This document shows positions 22,741-33,953 of a stretch of DNA of 64,000 nucleotides, one piece after another. Numbering within the stretch: position 1 is the first letter of the stretch; the number at the start of each line of letters is the position of its first letter. A program made the position numbers and the translations under genes. Under the pieces are notes generated by a model. That model ran no database searches. It was not told the origin of the DNA and saw nothing but the letters and a program-made list of their open reading frames with translations. This stretch comes from Prorocentrum cordatum (lineage: Eukaryota; Sar; Dinophyceae; Prorocentrales; Prorocentraceae): positions 60,001 through 124,000 of the forward strand of contig CAUYUJ010004758.1 in assembly GCA_963575745.1 (NCBI GenBank), written 5' to 3'.

Positions 22741-24030
22741 CTTCGCGAGGCGCGCAGCTGGTCTGTCGATTGCTGGGACGTAAAAGAGCAGCTGGCCAGC
22801 ATCGTGCGCATCAAGCTTGGCCTGTGCATGCATGGCGTAAGAGACGATGCGCCACTCATAGGCCGACTCGTACCAGCCTCGTGCTGCACGCAAGCGAGGG
22901 TCCCATTGAGGTGGCTGAGCGGCTTCGCTGCTGCTGGCAGCAGGATGACCAGCACCGCTAGGGCTAACGACCTCTGTTTTGACGATCGCCTGCCAGCTCT
23001 CGTCAGAGATCTTTTTTCCGCCTGGACTTCTCATGGCGTGGAGAACCTCGAGTTGCAACGGGTCTGTAAATCGCTGCATCTGCACGAAATCGATGACGTA
23101 CTCGAAGTCGGCGAGCAACTTCCTACCCTGTTGGTGTTCGTAGGACTGGCCCGTGTGAGGCGCCAGCAGGGAGGCGCTGGCGGGGACCGGCGGCAACTGG
23201 TAGAAGTCCCCGCGCAAGATCTTCACCGCCATGCGCCCCCACGTCTCCTGCGGGCGCATGTACTTCGTGGGGTCGAGGTTGTAGCGCAACGCCCTGCCGT
23301 AGGTCGTGCGCAGTGCATCGGCATGCAGCAAAGGGCCCGGCACAGCACCCAGCTCATCGATCACGTCGACGCCGAGTGTGCCTGTGAGGCGGTCCAGCTT
23401 TTTCTGCGTCTGTGGCGTCAAGCGCAGCCTGGCGGTCTGCAGGGGGTCCGACATGAGCAGCCCATTGGAGGAATGCATTGTCCTGCCGCGCGGGCCGAGG
23501 TTGTGTGCCGCGTGGTTGGACTGAGCTTTGCCGAGGTGCCCCTGCTCGCCGAAGTAAGTGATGGCCATCGGCTCCACCACTTTGGAGAGGGTGCGTGTCT
23601 TGCCGACACCGCCTCCCCCGAGCCAAATCGCTCTGTGGTTGCCTGTCGCGGATACCACGGGGAGCAGATGCGTTGTCTTGTCTGGTCTGCCGTCAAAACG
23701 TTTCTGCAGGGACAGCGCGAACAACGCCACCGCGTCAATCTGCTCCTCCGTACACTCGGCATCATTGACAAGCTTCCACGCAACAGCCGCCGGGCCCTGC
23801 ATAGCCAAGAGCTGCGGCACGAGCTCCGGCTGCGCGTCCTCGGCAGCAGACTGAGGAGCACCGCTGGGTAACCAGTCGTCCGCAGCCTCGGGCAAGGTCT
23901 CTCCATCCGGGCTCGCTTGCTTCTTTTGGAGCGCAATGCTTTGCCGCTGTAAGGCGAGCATGTCAGAAAAAGGTCTCGTCCAGCCGCGTGCCCTGATGTT
24001 CCCGCGCGCCGCTGCTGGCTGGCAGTGCAA
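22645..24030 (-). CDS. Helitron-like PIF1-family DNA helicase segment
   Basis: A PIF1-type superfamily 1 helicase core, which unwinds DNA 5' to 3' during rolling-circle transposition. Walker A is GGGGVGKTRTL (about 23590-23623), followed by RTMHSSNGL (motif Ia region), a DELGAVPG motif II and GDFYQLPPV (about 23185-23215, motif III). FVQMQRFTDPLQLEVLHAMR matches the helicase segment after motif III. The frame overlaps the Rep frame (stop at 23963) in a different phase, with a T5 run at the overlap; one lost base would join them. A CTTACAG just downstream could instead be a small-intron acceptor, though no good GT donor was seen. At its own 3' end the frame runs out of homology near 22735, where the next frame takes over. 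Confidence 0.75.
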   Translation of the reverse strand: MHCQPAAARGNIRARGWTRPFSDMLALQRQSIALQKKQASPDGETLPEAADDWLPSGAPQSAAEDAQPELVPQLLAMQGPAAVAWKLVNDAECTEEQIDAVALFALSLQKRFDGRPDKTTHLLPVVSATGNHRAIWLGGGGVGKTRTLSKVVEPMAITYFGEQGHLGKAQSNHAAHNLGPRGRTMHSSNGLLMSDPLQTARLRLTPQTQKKLDRLTGTLGVDVIDELGAVPGPLLHADALRTTYGRALRYNLDPTKYMRPQETWGRMAVKILRGDFYQLPPVPASASLLAPHTGQSYEHQQGRKLLADFEYVIDFVQMQRFTDPLQLEVLHAMRSPGGKKISDESWQAIVKTEVVSPSGAGHPAASSSEAAQPPQWDPRLRAARGWYESAYEWRIVSYAMHAQAKLDAHDAGQLLFYVPAIDRPAARLAKPDSTRCARSPTSALPQKCRGCCRSSLAWRSS

Positions 24031-27000
24031 AGCTGGGCTGCAGCATGCCGCTGTGCGCTCGGTCGAGGTTCTTCAACTGCTTATCGGCGTAGCTGAGGCG
24101 GCCCTTCTGGTCCAAGCGCTGCAGTTGGTCTTGCTGTAGGGCCAGCTCGGTTGCTCTGACGTGGTCCCGCAGCGGAAGCCGGGAGATCTCGGTAATCGCG
24201 GCGTCCTCCACGTCCTCCTCTGCGTCACTGCCGCCGCCTCCACCCACGTCAACGAGCTCCAGCGGGACTCGCCCCTTGGGCCCTTCGGCATCGCTCGCGG
24301 AGCCCTCATCCGCCTCGAGGTGTGCAGTCGCTGCTGGCCGAGGCTTAACCCGCGCCTCCGCCGCGAGGTCCACGTGCGCCAGCACGTCTCGCGCCACGTA
24401 CGCACAGAACTCCGCCAGGGTGCACTGTTCCTCGTGCCACCGGCTGTGGTGGTCACTGAAGGCGAGGATGCGCCGTGCCGCCTCCGCTGGCATGCGCCGC
24501 GCCAGCTGGGACCTTGCGAAGTGCGCTAGGCTGAGGAGCACCAGTTCGCCCTCCTCGAGGTTCACCCGGGGCTCTTTCAGCTCGGAGAAGAGGGTCGTGT
24601 CCGCGAGCACGAGCCTCTTGCGGGCCAGGCGGCTCCTGGAGTCTGCGCGCGCTGCCAACGCGTGGATCTCCGCGCGCCGAAGCCGCCACGCCCGCTCGAA
24701 CGAGTATGGGCGCACGGCGGGGCAGTCGCAGTTCCTCAACATATGGCTGTACTGAGTAACGCAGCCACAATAGAGGGGACACTCGCACGCCCAAGGCGTG
24801 AAGAGGAGGGCCTTGAAGAGCGAGTTCTGCTCGGGGTCCTGTGCCCAGGTCGGGCACTGGAAGCCATCGATGGTGGGGGCGTCACTCCGCGTCAACTGGA
24901 CCTCCTGCGTGTACCGCTGAGCCATGACGCAGTGGTTCTCGAAGGCGAAGAATCGCGGTCCAGACGCTTTGACCCGGCTCGGCTTCAGGACTCGCCGGAC
25001 GTACATCCTGTAGACGCAGTGCGGCATGGTCTGGAGGCGAGGGCCTCTGTGGGCGTAGTCGTCGGCCGTGTTCGTGCTGGTGGTGCACGCGTGCATGTCC
25101 TCGCACTCCGCACCGCCACCCTGCTCATCACCAGCAGGGGTGTCTCCAGGAGGCTGAGGAGCACCGCTGGTGTCACCTGCTGCGTCCTCCTCCCCGTTGT
25201 CGGCGTCAGGGATCTGGATGCGGACTGCTTGTGCTGGCACCTGTTCATTATGCGTCTCCTCGCCCGAACCTTCATGGTTTAGCAAGCGTTTGCACTGCTG
25301 GCAGGCCCACTGTAGTTGTCTCGTGAAGAGCCGCACATTGTGGTGCGACTGGAGGCAGTCGCCGCCTGTGAGGATGTGCGCGGCCACCTCCGTCGTGGAG
25401 AGCCAGAAGCACCGGTTCGCCATCGACGCCAGGCGGATACAGACCCGCCGAGCGCGGCGAGCGAGATCCTCGCGCGTCCGGCCCCGTTTGGCCAGCGTCT
25501 GGTCTTCGCCATCAGCGCCGCCCTCACTGAGCACCTTCCGGGCTTCCTCCTCCTTCTCGTCCCTCTCCTGCTGCTCCAGACGCTGCATGCCGGTGAGCAT
25601 AGACTGGAAGAGCGGCGTCATGGACTCCATCATCTTGCCCTGGTACTTCGTGATGTAGAAGTCCATGGAGAAAGCCTTCTGGAAAGCAGCTTGGAAGCTC
25701 TCCACGACAGATGCATCTGTCGGATGCAAGGAGCCACAACCGTAGAGCCACTTTTTGCGGCCGCCGAGTTGTTTGGATGAGCGCATTGCGATTGCCGACT
25801 CTGGGTTCTTCATGCTGGCCGTCTTCTTGGTAAGCCTTCTGCGCTTGGCCAGCTGAGCTGGGGCGGCCGCAGGCGGCCCGTCCTGGGCAGGCTGAGGAGC
25901 ACCACCAGGCTGAAGCACTTCTGCTGCCTCGGCAGACTCGTCAGGCGCGCACATCAAGAACTGGAAATCCACGTTGCACCGGCTGGTCACTTGAGAGACG
26001 TCGTTGCTGGAGCTCCTGAACGGCTGGTCGCGTTTGACCTGGCAGCGGCACCGCTGGTTGCGGTCATCAGAGAAGTCGATGAACGGAGTCCGGACCAAAG
26101 GCTTGCCGCGCCGACGCACTCGCTTGGCGCGGCCTGCTAGACATAGCTGCTGGATGCGAAAGAACCAGAAGCGGCACGACGGGGTTCTGTTCGAGCGCAG
26201 ACTCTCTTTGGCCTCGAGCTTCTTCTTGACGTACTTGACGCGCGTCTCGGTGCAGTCGTGCTCGTGGTTGGAGCAGATGTTGCAAAAGAAGTCATGGCTA
26301 AACGCTACCGCCCAAGCCTCCGCATCTGCGGTAATCTCCTCGACCGAAGCCGGCGAGCCATCGGGCTTGAGGACTTCCTGAATCGCTCCATCCTCGTTCG
26401 TCTGGAAGAGGCTAGCATGGCTGGCTGCCATGGCAGGCTGAGGAGCGCCACCTAGCTGCCCGAAGCTAGCTCGCTGGCGGTAGCTTGGAAACGTAGACTG
26501 AAAAGCTCCTGTGAGCGGGGGGCCCCGGTACGCTGCAGCGCCGATTGCAGGCATCCGGTTCTCTGCGGCTGCCCGCGCTCGCTCCTCCACCAGGTGCGGC
26601 TGCTCCACTGGCGGGCCGAGAGGCACCTCGTCGCGCAGGGTGCCGTCCTCCTCTTCCCCTCCGTCCACGCGGCTCTGTCGTTGCTGCCTGGCTGTGAAAG
26701 GCTCTGGCGCGACGTCAGGAAGCCCCAGCTGCCGTGCGGGCTCGTTGGCAGCCTCGTACTGCACGGTCTCCGCGGTGGAAAGAAGCGCAGTTCGCAGCTC
26801 CCGAGCGGCGGTGCGCAGCCCTCCGACCACGGCCGACCGCAGCCACGCCATCGTGGGCCCGATGACGCTGTGGCCTTTGCCGTGGCCATGCGTGAAGCCC
26901 CGACCCTGTGCTTCGAAAGGCGCTTGCACATCAGTGGTGCCTGGGGCCACGCACGGCTGCAGAGACGCTGCCACGTCGTCATCTGTTGTCACCGCCTGTC

Positions 27001-27748
27001 GGGCTAGCGTTGTGCGGCCAACAAACAGGCGCTCTAAACCGATGATGTAGCGGTAGTGAAGCTCCGTCATCAACAGGAATAACTTGGCCTGCGCCCGCGG
27101 GTCTGTCGCCGCTATCTGGTGCATCCGCTCCAGAGAAGGCATGGTCGGAGCTGGACTCCGCAGGTCAGGGCCGGCAGGCTGAGAAGCGCCGCCGGCTCTG
27201 GCCACCGCGCCAACCGCGTCCCCGCGAATGTCTAAGTGGCTCCGCTTTCCGGGCCCTTCGTGAAGCTGGAGGACCAACGGGCTGTACGTGTCTGCGAAGT
27301 TCGGTGTGACGAAGAAGCTGGCCGCGCCGAACTTGAGGTTGTTGCCGTGCCCGTTGAAGCGGAGTGCGGTTTTCCGCCCCTCCGTGCCAGGCACATCGGA
27401 AGTGCTGAGTAGCAACGTCCTGAGGGCAGTCTTGACCTTCGCAGGCGTGCCCGGGCGTGAAATGGCGGAGCCGATGCAATCGCCCGGCTTAGCGATGTTT
27501 AGCGCCTCCATGAAATCCTCCGCCGACGCCTCTGACAGGATCTGGAGGTCAGTGCCGAAACCTTTCCTGCCAATCGCCGCCCGAGTGCCTTTCAAGAACC
27601 GCAGCCGGCGGATCACGTCGCCGAGGACAGCAATGATCTCTGGCGAGCTGAAGCGGCTCTGGCAGGCTGCCTCGTAGGGCTCCTCGTCGGTCGCGAGAGA
27701 GTACTCGAGCTCCTCCAGGTTGATCAGGCGCCGTGCGACCTCGAAGGA
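23963..27748 (-). CDS. Helitron-like Rep (rolling-circle initiator) domain, exon 2
   Basis: Catalyses the nicking and joining of rolling-circle transposition. The exon begins at 27748 in phase 0, just after an AG acceptor, and opens with [11 protein letters not shown] and [31 protein letters not shown] and [15 protein letters not shown] follow, as in Helitron N-terminal domains. The two-histidine motif is GRGFTHGHG (about 26868-26898), the Cys/His cluster [11 protein letters not shown] lies near 26250-26290, and the two-tyrosine motif is [10 protein letters not shown] (about 25632-25665). Several GASQPA-type inserts sit in the linkers. The frame ends at 23963, overlapping the helicase frame. 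The first start codon in the uninterrupted frame is GTG, which supports reading this as an internal exon rather than a separate gene. Confidence 0.75.
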   Translation of the reverse strand, partial: SFEVARRLINLEELEYSLATDEEPYEAACQSRFSSPEIIAVLGDVIRRLRFLKGTRAAIGRKGFGTDLQILSEASAEDFMEALNIAKPGDCIGSAISRPGTPAKVKTALRTLLLSTSDVPGTEGRKTALRFNGHGNNLKFGAASFFVTPNFADTYSPLVLQLHEGPGKRSHLDIRGDAVGAVARAGGASQPAGPDLRSPAPTMPSLERMHQIAATDPRAQAKLFLLMTELHYRYIIGLERLFVGRTTLARQAVTTDDDVAASLQPCVAPGTTDVQAPFEAQGRGFTHGHGKGHSVIGPTMAWLRSAVVGGLRTAARELRTALLSTAETVQYEAANEPARQLGLPDVAPEPFTARQQRQSRVDGGEEEDGTLRDEVPLGPPVEQPHLVEERARAAAENRMPAIGAAAYRGPPLTGAFQSTFPSYRQRASFGQLGGAPQPAMAASHASLFQTNEDGAIQEVLKPDGSPASVEEITADAEAWAVAFSHDFFCNICSNHEHDCTETRVKYVKKKLEAKESLRSNRTPSCRFWFFRIQQLCLAGRAKRVRRRGKPLVRTPFIDFSDDRNQRCRCQVKRDQPFRSSSNDVSQVTSRCNVDFQFLMCAPDESAEAAEVLQPGGAPQPAQDGPPAAAPAQLAKRRRLTKKTASMKNPESAIAMRSSKQLGGRKKWLYGCGSLHPTDASVVESFQAAFQKAFSMDFYITKYQGKMMESMTPLFQSMLTGMQRLEQQERDEKEEEARKVLSEGGADGEDQTLAKRGRTREDLARRARRVCIRLASMANRCFWLSTTEVAAHILTGGDCLQSHHNVRLFTRQLQWACQQCKRLLNHEGSGEETHNEQVPAQAVRIQIPDADNGEEDAAGDTSGAPQPPGDTPAGDEQGGGAECEDMHACTTSTNTADDYAHRGPRLQTMPHCVYRMYVRRVLKPSRVKASGPRFFAFENHCVMAQRYTQEVQLTRSDAPTIDGFQCPTWAQDPEQNSLFKALLFTPWACECPLYCGCVTQYSHMLRNCDCPAVRPYSFERAWRLRRAEIHALAARADSRSRLARKRLVLADTTLFSELKEPRVNLEEGELVLLSLAHFARSQLARRMPAEAARRILAFSDHHSRWHEEQCTLAEFCAYVARDVLAHVDLAAEARVKPRPAATAHLEADEGSASDAEGPKGRVPLELVDVGGGGGSDAEEDVEDAAITEISRLPLRDHVRATELALQQDQLQRLDQKGRLSYADKQLKNLDRAHSGMLQPSFALPASSGAREHQGTRLDETFF

Positions 27749-30047
27749 CTAAGAAACGAGACGCTGCTATGAAGACATGTAGGTCCAAACGCAACCTTGC
27801 TATCAATGGATGTATGTCCAAACGAGACACTGCTATCAACACATGTAGGTCCAAACGAGACACTGCTATCAACACATGTAGGTCCAAACGGAACAGTGCT
27901 ATCAATGGATGTAGGTCCAAACGAGACACTGCTATCAACATGTGTAGGTCCAAACGAGACACTGCTATCAACACATGTAGGTCCAAACGAGACACTGCTA
28001 ACAACACATGTAGGTCCAAACGAGACACTGCCCAAACGCAACCTTGCTATCAATGGATGTATGTCCAAACGAGACACTGCTATCAACACAAATAGGTCCA
28101 AACGAGACACTGCTATCAACACGTGTAGGTCCAAACGGAACTGTGCTATCAATGGATGTAGGTCCAAACGAGACACTGCTATCAACATGTGTAGGTCCAA
28201 ACGAGACACTGCTATCAACGCATGTAGGTACAAACAAAACACTGCTATCAATGGATGTAGGTCCAAACGAGACACTGCTATCAACACATGTAGGTCCAAA
28301 CGGGACACTGCTAACAACACATGTAGGTCCAAACGAGACTCTGCCCAAACGCAACCTTGCTATCAATGGATGTACGTCCAAACGAGACACTGCTATCAAC
28401 ACATGTAGGTCCAAACGAGACACTGCTATCAACACGTGTAGGTCCAAACGGAACTGTGCTATCAATGGATGTAGGTCCAAACGAGACACTGCTATCAACA
28501 TGTGTAGGTCCAAACGAAACACTGCTATCAACACATGTAGGTCCAAACGAGACAGTGGTATCAGTGGGTGCAGATCCAAACGAGACACTGCTATCAACAC
28601 GTGTAGGTCCAAACGAGACACTGCTATCAACGCATGTAGGTACAAACAAGACACTGCTATCAATGGATGTAGGTCCAAACGAGACACTGTTATCAACACG
28701 TGTAGGTCCAAACGCGACACTGCTATCAACGCTGGAAGTGTGGTCAAAACGAGACTCTGCTATCAATAGTGGAAGTCGTCTTAAAAGGAGACACTGCTAT
28801 CAACGCTGAAACTATGTCAAAACGGAACTTTGCTATCAACATTAGGATTAGTCTGAAGGAGAGACACTGCTATCAACGCTGAAAGTGTGTCAAAACGAGT
28901 CACTGCTATCAATAAGGAGAGTCGTGTAAGAAAGAGACACTGCTATCAACGCTGGCAGTGTGTCAAAACGAAACTTTGCTATGAATCTTGGGATTCGTGT
29001 AAAAAGGAGACACTGCTATCAACGCTGGAAGTGTGTCAAAACGAGACACTTCCATCATTAATGGAAGTCGTGTAAAAACGGGACACTGCTATCAACGCTG
29101 CAAGTGTGTCAAAACAAAACTGTGCTACCAATATCAGGATTCGTCCAAAAAGGAGGCACTGCTATCAACGCTGGAAATGTGTCAAAACGAATTTTTTTCT
29201 ATCACTGGCGAGAGTCGTGTAAAAACGAGACGCTGCTATCAACGCTGGAAGTGCGTCAAAACGAAACACTGCTATCAAGAATGGAAGTCGTGTAAGAACG
29301 AGACACGGCTATCAACGCTGGAAATGTGTCAAAACGAAACTTTGCTGTGAATTTTGGGAGTCGTGTAAAAAGGAGACACTGCTATCAACGCTGGAAGTGT
29401 GTCAAAACGAGACACTGCTATAACAATGGAAGTCGTCTAAAAAGGAGACACTGCTATCAACGCTGGAAGTGTGTCGAAACTGAACTTTGCTATCAATAGT
29501 AGGATTGGTCTAAAGGAGAGACACTGCTATCAACGCTGAAAGTGTGTCAAAACGAGTCACTGCTATCAATAGTGGGAGTCGTGTAAAAACGAGACACTGC
29601 TATCAACGCTGACAGTGTGTCAAAACGAAACTTTGCTGTGAATTTTGGGAGTTGTGTAAAAAGGAAACACTGCTATCAACGCTGGAAGTGTGTCGAAACG
29701 AGACGCTGCTATCAATAATGGAAATCGTGTAAAAAAAAAAACGAGACACTGCAATCAAAGCTGGAAGTATGTCAAAACAAAACTTTGCTATCAATATTGG
29801 GATTCATCTAAAAAGGGGACACTGCTATCAACGCTGGAAGTGTGTCAAAACGAAACTGTTCTATCACTAGTGAGAGTCGTGTAAAACGAAGCACTGCTAT
29901 CAACGCTGGAAGTGTGGTCAAAACGAGACACTGCTATCAAGAATGGAAGTCGTGTAAAAACGAGGCGCTGCTATCAACGCTGGAAGTGTGTCAAAACGGA
30001 ACATTGCTTTGACTAATGGTAGTATTGGTAATATTCCTGGGGAAGAC
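27749..30047 (-). other. 2.3-kb satellite-filled intron of the Helitron-like gene
   Basis: Exon 1 ends CAG at 30048 and is followed by GT. Exon 2 is preceded by GTTTCTTAG ending at 27749. Both junctions fall in phase 0, and the join restores the expected order from a ...GAPN-R-RP-FEQ segment to ...NLEELE...DEEPYEA. The intron is almost entirely tandem repeat. At 27760-28740 a 33-bp unit (GTCCAAACGAGACACTGCTA, then TCAACACATGTAG) shows higher-order structure, since CCCAAACGCAACCTTGCTAT recurs every 250-310 bp. From 28740 to 29995 it is the 70-bp dimer form seen at 20225-21700. Confidence 0.75.
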
Positions 30048-33000
30048 CTGTTCGAACAACATGGGCCGCTCCCGCTCGAGGTTCGGCGCGCCGTCCCCGA
30101 ACCAGAACTCCGTGTAGCACGCCGGCCAGGACCTGCTGTCGAAAAAACTCAAGGGTTTCTGCGTAGGCACCGATAAGGAGTGCGGGCCCACCGCCCTGCA
30201 CGCGTCTGCTCCCCCTTGCGCTTTCTCCAGCACCACCTGCGCTCGCTCGTCGAACGAACGAGCAGCACTCTGCACATCGAGAACCATGCTGCGCATAGTA
30301 TGCCTGCCGCCCTCGTCGGCAACAGGCTGAAGAGCACCGTTGCTGTCTGCCACTGTCGGTGTCACCTCGTTCTTTGCGATGCGTGCTGCCTGCTCCTGCA
30401 GCGCCACCAGCGTGCCTTGCAGCGCTTGCATCATTCGGACTGGAGCCACGTCATGCACTGGATCCACTGCAACTGTGAACTCTGCCACATTCTCATGCAG
30501 GTAGGCCATGTCAGGCTGTTCTGGTGGTTGTCCGTCTTTGTCTGTCTCTTTCTGCTCGTCAGAGTCGTCCTCCTTGTCAGACTCGTCTCCCGCTTCGTCG
30601 TCTCTGCCCACCTCCGGCGCTCTGGATGCTGGCCCCGACAGACGTACCGGAGCTTTGTCGGCACCGTCCACCGGTTGCAGGCAGGCCTGGACGTGGTCTG
30701 GCACGCCGTCCTCCGGCAGCCGCGTCGGGGCGACGTCCTCTCGGATGGACACCTCGGAAAAAGTTGCGCACTGCTGCTTGCGCTCCCTCACGATCTGCAT
30801 GTACTCGCCGCGCTTGACTGTTGCCCAGTGCGCCTTGTTGAGTTTGTGCGCGGCGCCCGAGAAGACGACGTTCAGAGAGTCCACAAGCGCGCCCTGCTCC
30901 GGGGGCAGCTCCATGGTCGGGATTTGCGCCGCGGGCTGGGCGAAGAGGATGGCGTTGCCCGAGATGCCTTTCTGCTGGACATCCGGAGCGCCCTTGCCGA
31001 GGCGGACTTGCTTCCAACAGCATCGGCCAAGGGGCGCCAGCATCTTAGTAGCTTTCGAAGCGTTGCGGACGAGCATGAGCTCCCGGCCGATCCAGTTGTC
31101 GTTGACCAGGGCGTTTAACGGCATCTTCGGTTTCTTGGCGCACAGGTCATTGAGGCAATCCCAACAGACCCACACCAACGCGTTGGCATCTCCCACCCCT
31201 GCGCACGGAGGCCTCTCGTCCGCAGGCTGAGAAGCTCCGCCGGACCTGTCGGCAGCAGGCTGAAAAGCACCGCAGGTTCCCGCCGTTGCTTCTGGTGGTG
31301 CAACCACAGGGACTCGGCGGGAGTGCAGCAGCCACCGCCACTCTGGGTGCTCCGGATGCTGAACGGTGGACGCGTGCGGCTGTTCGCACGGGATCAGTGG
31401 CCACCGCTGCCTGTACCTGTCCACGTCCAGGAGCATCTGCACGAGCTCCGGGGACTGCAAGTAGTACACCCCGCGGTGCTTCACCAGAGTCCGCGCGGGT
31501 CGAGCATCTGCCTCGCCCTCGGGCAGGTCATCGTGGTCGCTTGCAGGGTCCGCGCAGTGCTCGGAGACACGCTCCTTCGGCACTGCCCCAAACAGGCTCC
31601 GTTTGTGGCGGTGCTCCAGGTAGTCTTTCTGCGCACAGACTACGCAGGCTGCCTCGCATCTGGGCACCGCCTCGCCGCCCGAGAAGCGGTTGCCCTTGCT
31701 GCCCGGGTGACAGAACTGCTGGAAGTGAGCAAAATTCTGCACCATGATCCTCTTCTCCTGGGCGGCTATCGGCCTGCAGCCGGCCTCTGCCATCAGGAAC
31801 AGCATCCGTTTGCGGTATTCCGCCTCGCCCGCGTGGCCCTGCTGCTTGTGCCGCGCAAAGTCCTCCTCTGTAAGAAAGTCGCACTCGCAGAGCTGGCACA
31901 CGAGCGGCCCCGTCATGACGGGGCGGGCGGAGAAGACGCGCAGCTGGTCCCCCCCCACCTCACCGCCGGGAACGTAGCAGGTCTTCCCCGCGGAAGCGGC
32001 CGACGCCCTGCGCACCCGCTCCGCGTGCCGCTGTGCGAATTCTTTGAGCTGCGCGGGCTGAGTAGCGCCGCGGATGGACACCAGCTCCTTGTAGACGGCA
32101 AGGCGCCGCAGGATTGCCTTGGTCCGGATGCCACTCTCCAGCATCAGCAGGTCCTGGTCGATCCTGTTCTGCGCCTCCTCAGCGAACCCTTCCATGGGGT
32201 TTGGGAGGGCCTCCGCCTCCGCGATGCGAGTCGCTGTTGTGTCATCGGTCTCCGACTGCTGGAGGGCCTGGAGCTCGGCCTCCTGCTCCGGGGAGAACTG
32301 CTTGGCCTTCCGTGCTTTCCGGACTTTCTCGGCGAGCTGCCGCTCTGCGAGGCTACGCCCAGCGTACTCCTTCGGGTAGCGGCCGAGGTCTCGCACCTGC
32401 TGCATGAGCTCCTCGGTCTTCTGCTGCAGGAGCTCGTCGGTCTTCGTCTCCGCCTCCTCCTGCTCGAGCTCGTCGGTCTTTTGCTGCAGGGCCTGGAGCT
32501 CGGCCTCCTGTTCTGGCGAGAACTGCTTGGCATGCCGTGCGGCGCGGATTTTCCGGGCCAGCTGCCGGTCTGCAGGGCTACGCCCGGCAGACTCCTTCGG
32601 GAAGCGGCCGAGGTCCCGCACCTGCTGCATGATCTCCTCGCTCTTCTGTCTCCGCTTGAGGTATGCCTTCTGCTGCGCCTTCTGCTTGGCGAGAGCTCCT
32701 GCTCCCGCTGCCAGAGCAGGCTGAGAAGCACCGCTGCCTGCCGCAGCAGTCTGAGAAGCACCGCCGCCTGCATCCTCCCTGACCTCGCTGGTGCTGGCTT
32801 GCGCCTGTCTGCTGGGGCCGGCGCAGGCACCAGAGTGTTCGGGGTGGGCCCTCGTGGCAGGCTGCAGCCCGCGGAGCTGCGCCTCCTGCTGCCAGCTCAG
32901 CGTCTCTGCTTTCCGTGCTCTGATGAGGCCCGCGGCAAGCCGCTTCTCCTCCGCGCTCGAGCGGCTGGATTGGGTAGGCAGGTGGCCTAGCTGCAGAATC

Positions 33001-33113
33001 GCATTGACGAGTTCCTGCGTGGCGGGCTGAGAAGCACCACCATCACCACCGGCCAGTGCGGCTCGCACACGGTCGCCGCCACTGCCACGGCGAGCTCCGC
33101 CTGGGGCGGCCAT
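30048..33113 (-). CDS. Helitron-like element protein, exon 1 (N-terminal, DUF6570-like)
   Basis: The ATG at 33113-33111 was chosen because the longer frame upstream begins only with a TTG. The protein opens with three copies of a roughly 50-residue helical module (RDLGRFPKE, then RQLARKIRAAR and FSPEQEAELQALQ), the first copy diverged. Next come a CxxC...HxxxxH zinc finger (CQLCECDF...RHKQQGH, about 31900-31835) and another Cys-rich stretch. The C-terminal half, from VWVCWDCLNDLC (about 31185) through PLNALVNDNWIG to FWFGDGAPN, has the pattern of the DUF6570-like region that precedes the Rep domain in many Helitron proteins. Seven or more GASQPA inserts occur in linkers. It should continue into exon 2 across the satellite intron. 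It is probably the front part of the transposition protein; the modules and zinc finger may bind DNA. Confidence 0.7.
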
Positions 33114-33953
33114 GACTCCGGCCACGCGCAACCAGACGCCGCCGCGGCACAAGTCGGGGCGAGCAACGGGGGCACACTCGAGCCAGCGCAGCAGTCGTCA
33201 TGATGTTAACGAGGCAGATGATGTCGATGGTGAGGGTGATGCCTGCTGCGCGCCGGCGTGGTGCTCGTGGGTGGGCAATGAACGTCAATGACCAGCCTTT
33301 GAGTCGCGCCTTCCCGAAGCGGGCGCCTGAGGGGCGGAACGGCGGAACCGCTTACATAAATAAACGCAATTGTATAAAGCCGTGGGCCCCGATCGCATTT
33401 ACTTCCTCCAACAACCAGCAGATCTCGCCAGACTACCGCCAGGAAAGCAAGGTCGGTCCCCAGGATGTCGATGTATCATATGCACTAACTTAAAGCGGGC
33501 GGGATGATGTACACTGACAAAAAGACAACCCCCAAGGAAACCCTGCAGAACCCAACTACGCGCGTGCGCTCCAAGACGCCCGAGTGAAGCCACTGGCCCC
33601 CCCTTTAACCATCTCGTCTACCCCGTGCGCCTCTTGTCCACCGGCACAGCACGGTGGCGGAGTGGGCCAGAGGCCATTAGGACACTCCCAAGGGCGGTGG
33701 GCGGAGACGCCAAAGGCTTCGAAAACCGCGAGGGGGGGGGAGAATAAGGGAGAAGAAAAGGACGGAGAGGGAGGGCTCGGAGGCCCTTGGAGGGGGGGGT
33801 GTGCCCATCCGAGGGAACGGTGCACCCCCCCCTCCCCGTCATGAAAACGAGGCACCGGCCGTGGCAACGACCCCCCCCCTATCCCCCCCCGCGACCTGAG
33901 TGGGCCACCCAGGCCAACGGGGGACGTCATAGGGGGCGGGGGTTCTGACTTCG
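33114..33953. other. No gene recognised
   Basis: This is the presumed 5' flank of the Helitron-like gene. A nine-base TGGCTCGAG on the minus strand (33178-33186) resembles the 3' end of the spliced leader but is too short to count. The rest is mixed, with poly-C and poly-G runs around 33740-33890. Confidence 0.5.

Noticed and set aside
22203-23871. Plus-strand ORFs opposite the helicase
   Set aside because: Shadow frames; the minus strand carries the PIF1 motifs.
27760-28740. Regular 33-bp repeats that might suggest a CRISPR array
   Set aside because: There are no unique spacers; the whole unit repeats, and the genome is eukaryotic.
27733-28769. Plus-strand ORFs with an 11-residue CRSKRDTAINT repeat
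   Set aside because: A 33-bp satellite without stops gives this automatically, and it lies inside an inferred minus-strand intron.
33178-33186. Spliced-leader-like TGGCTCGAG before the Helitron-like ATG
   Set aside because: Only nine bases resemble the leader and the rest does not align.
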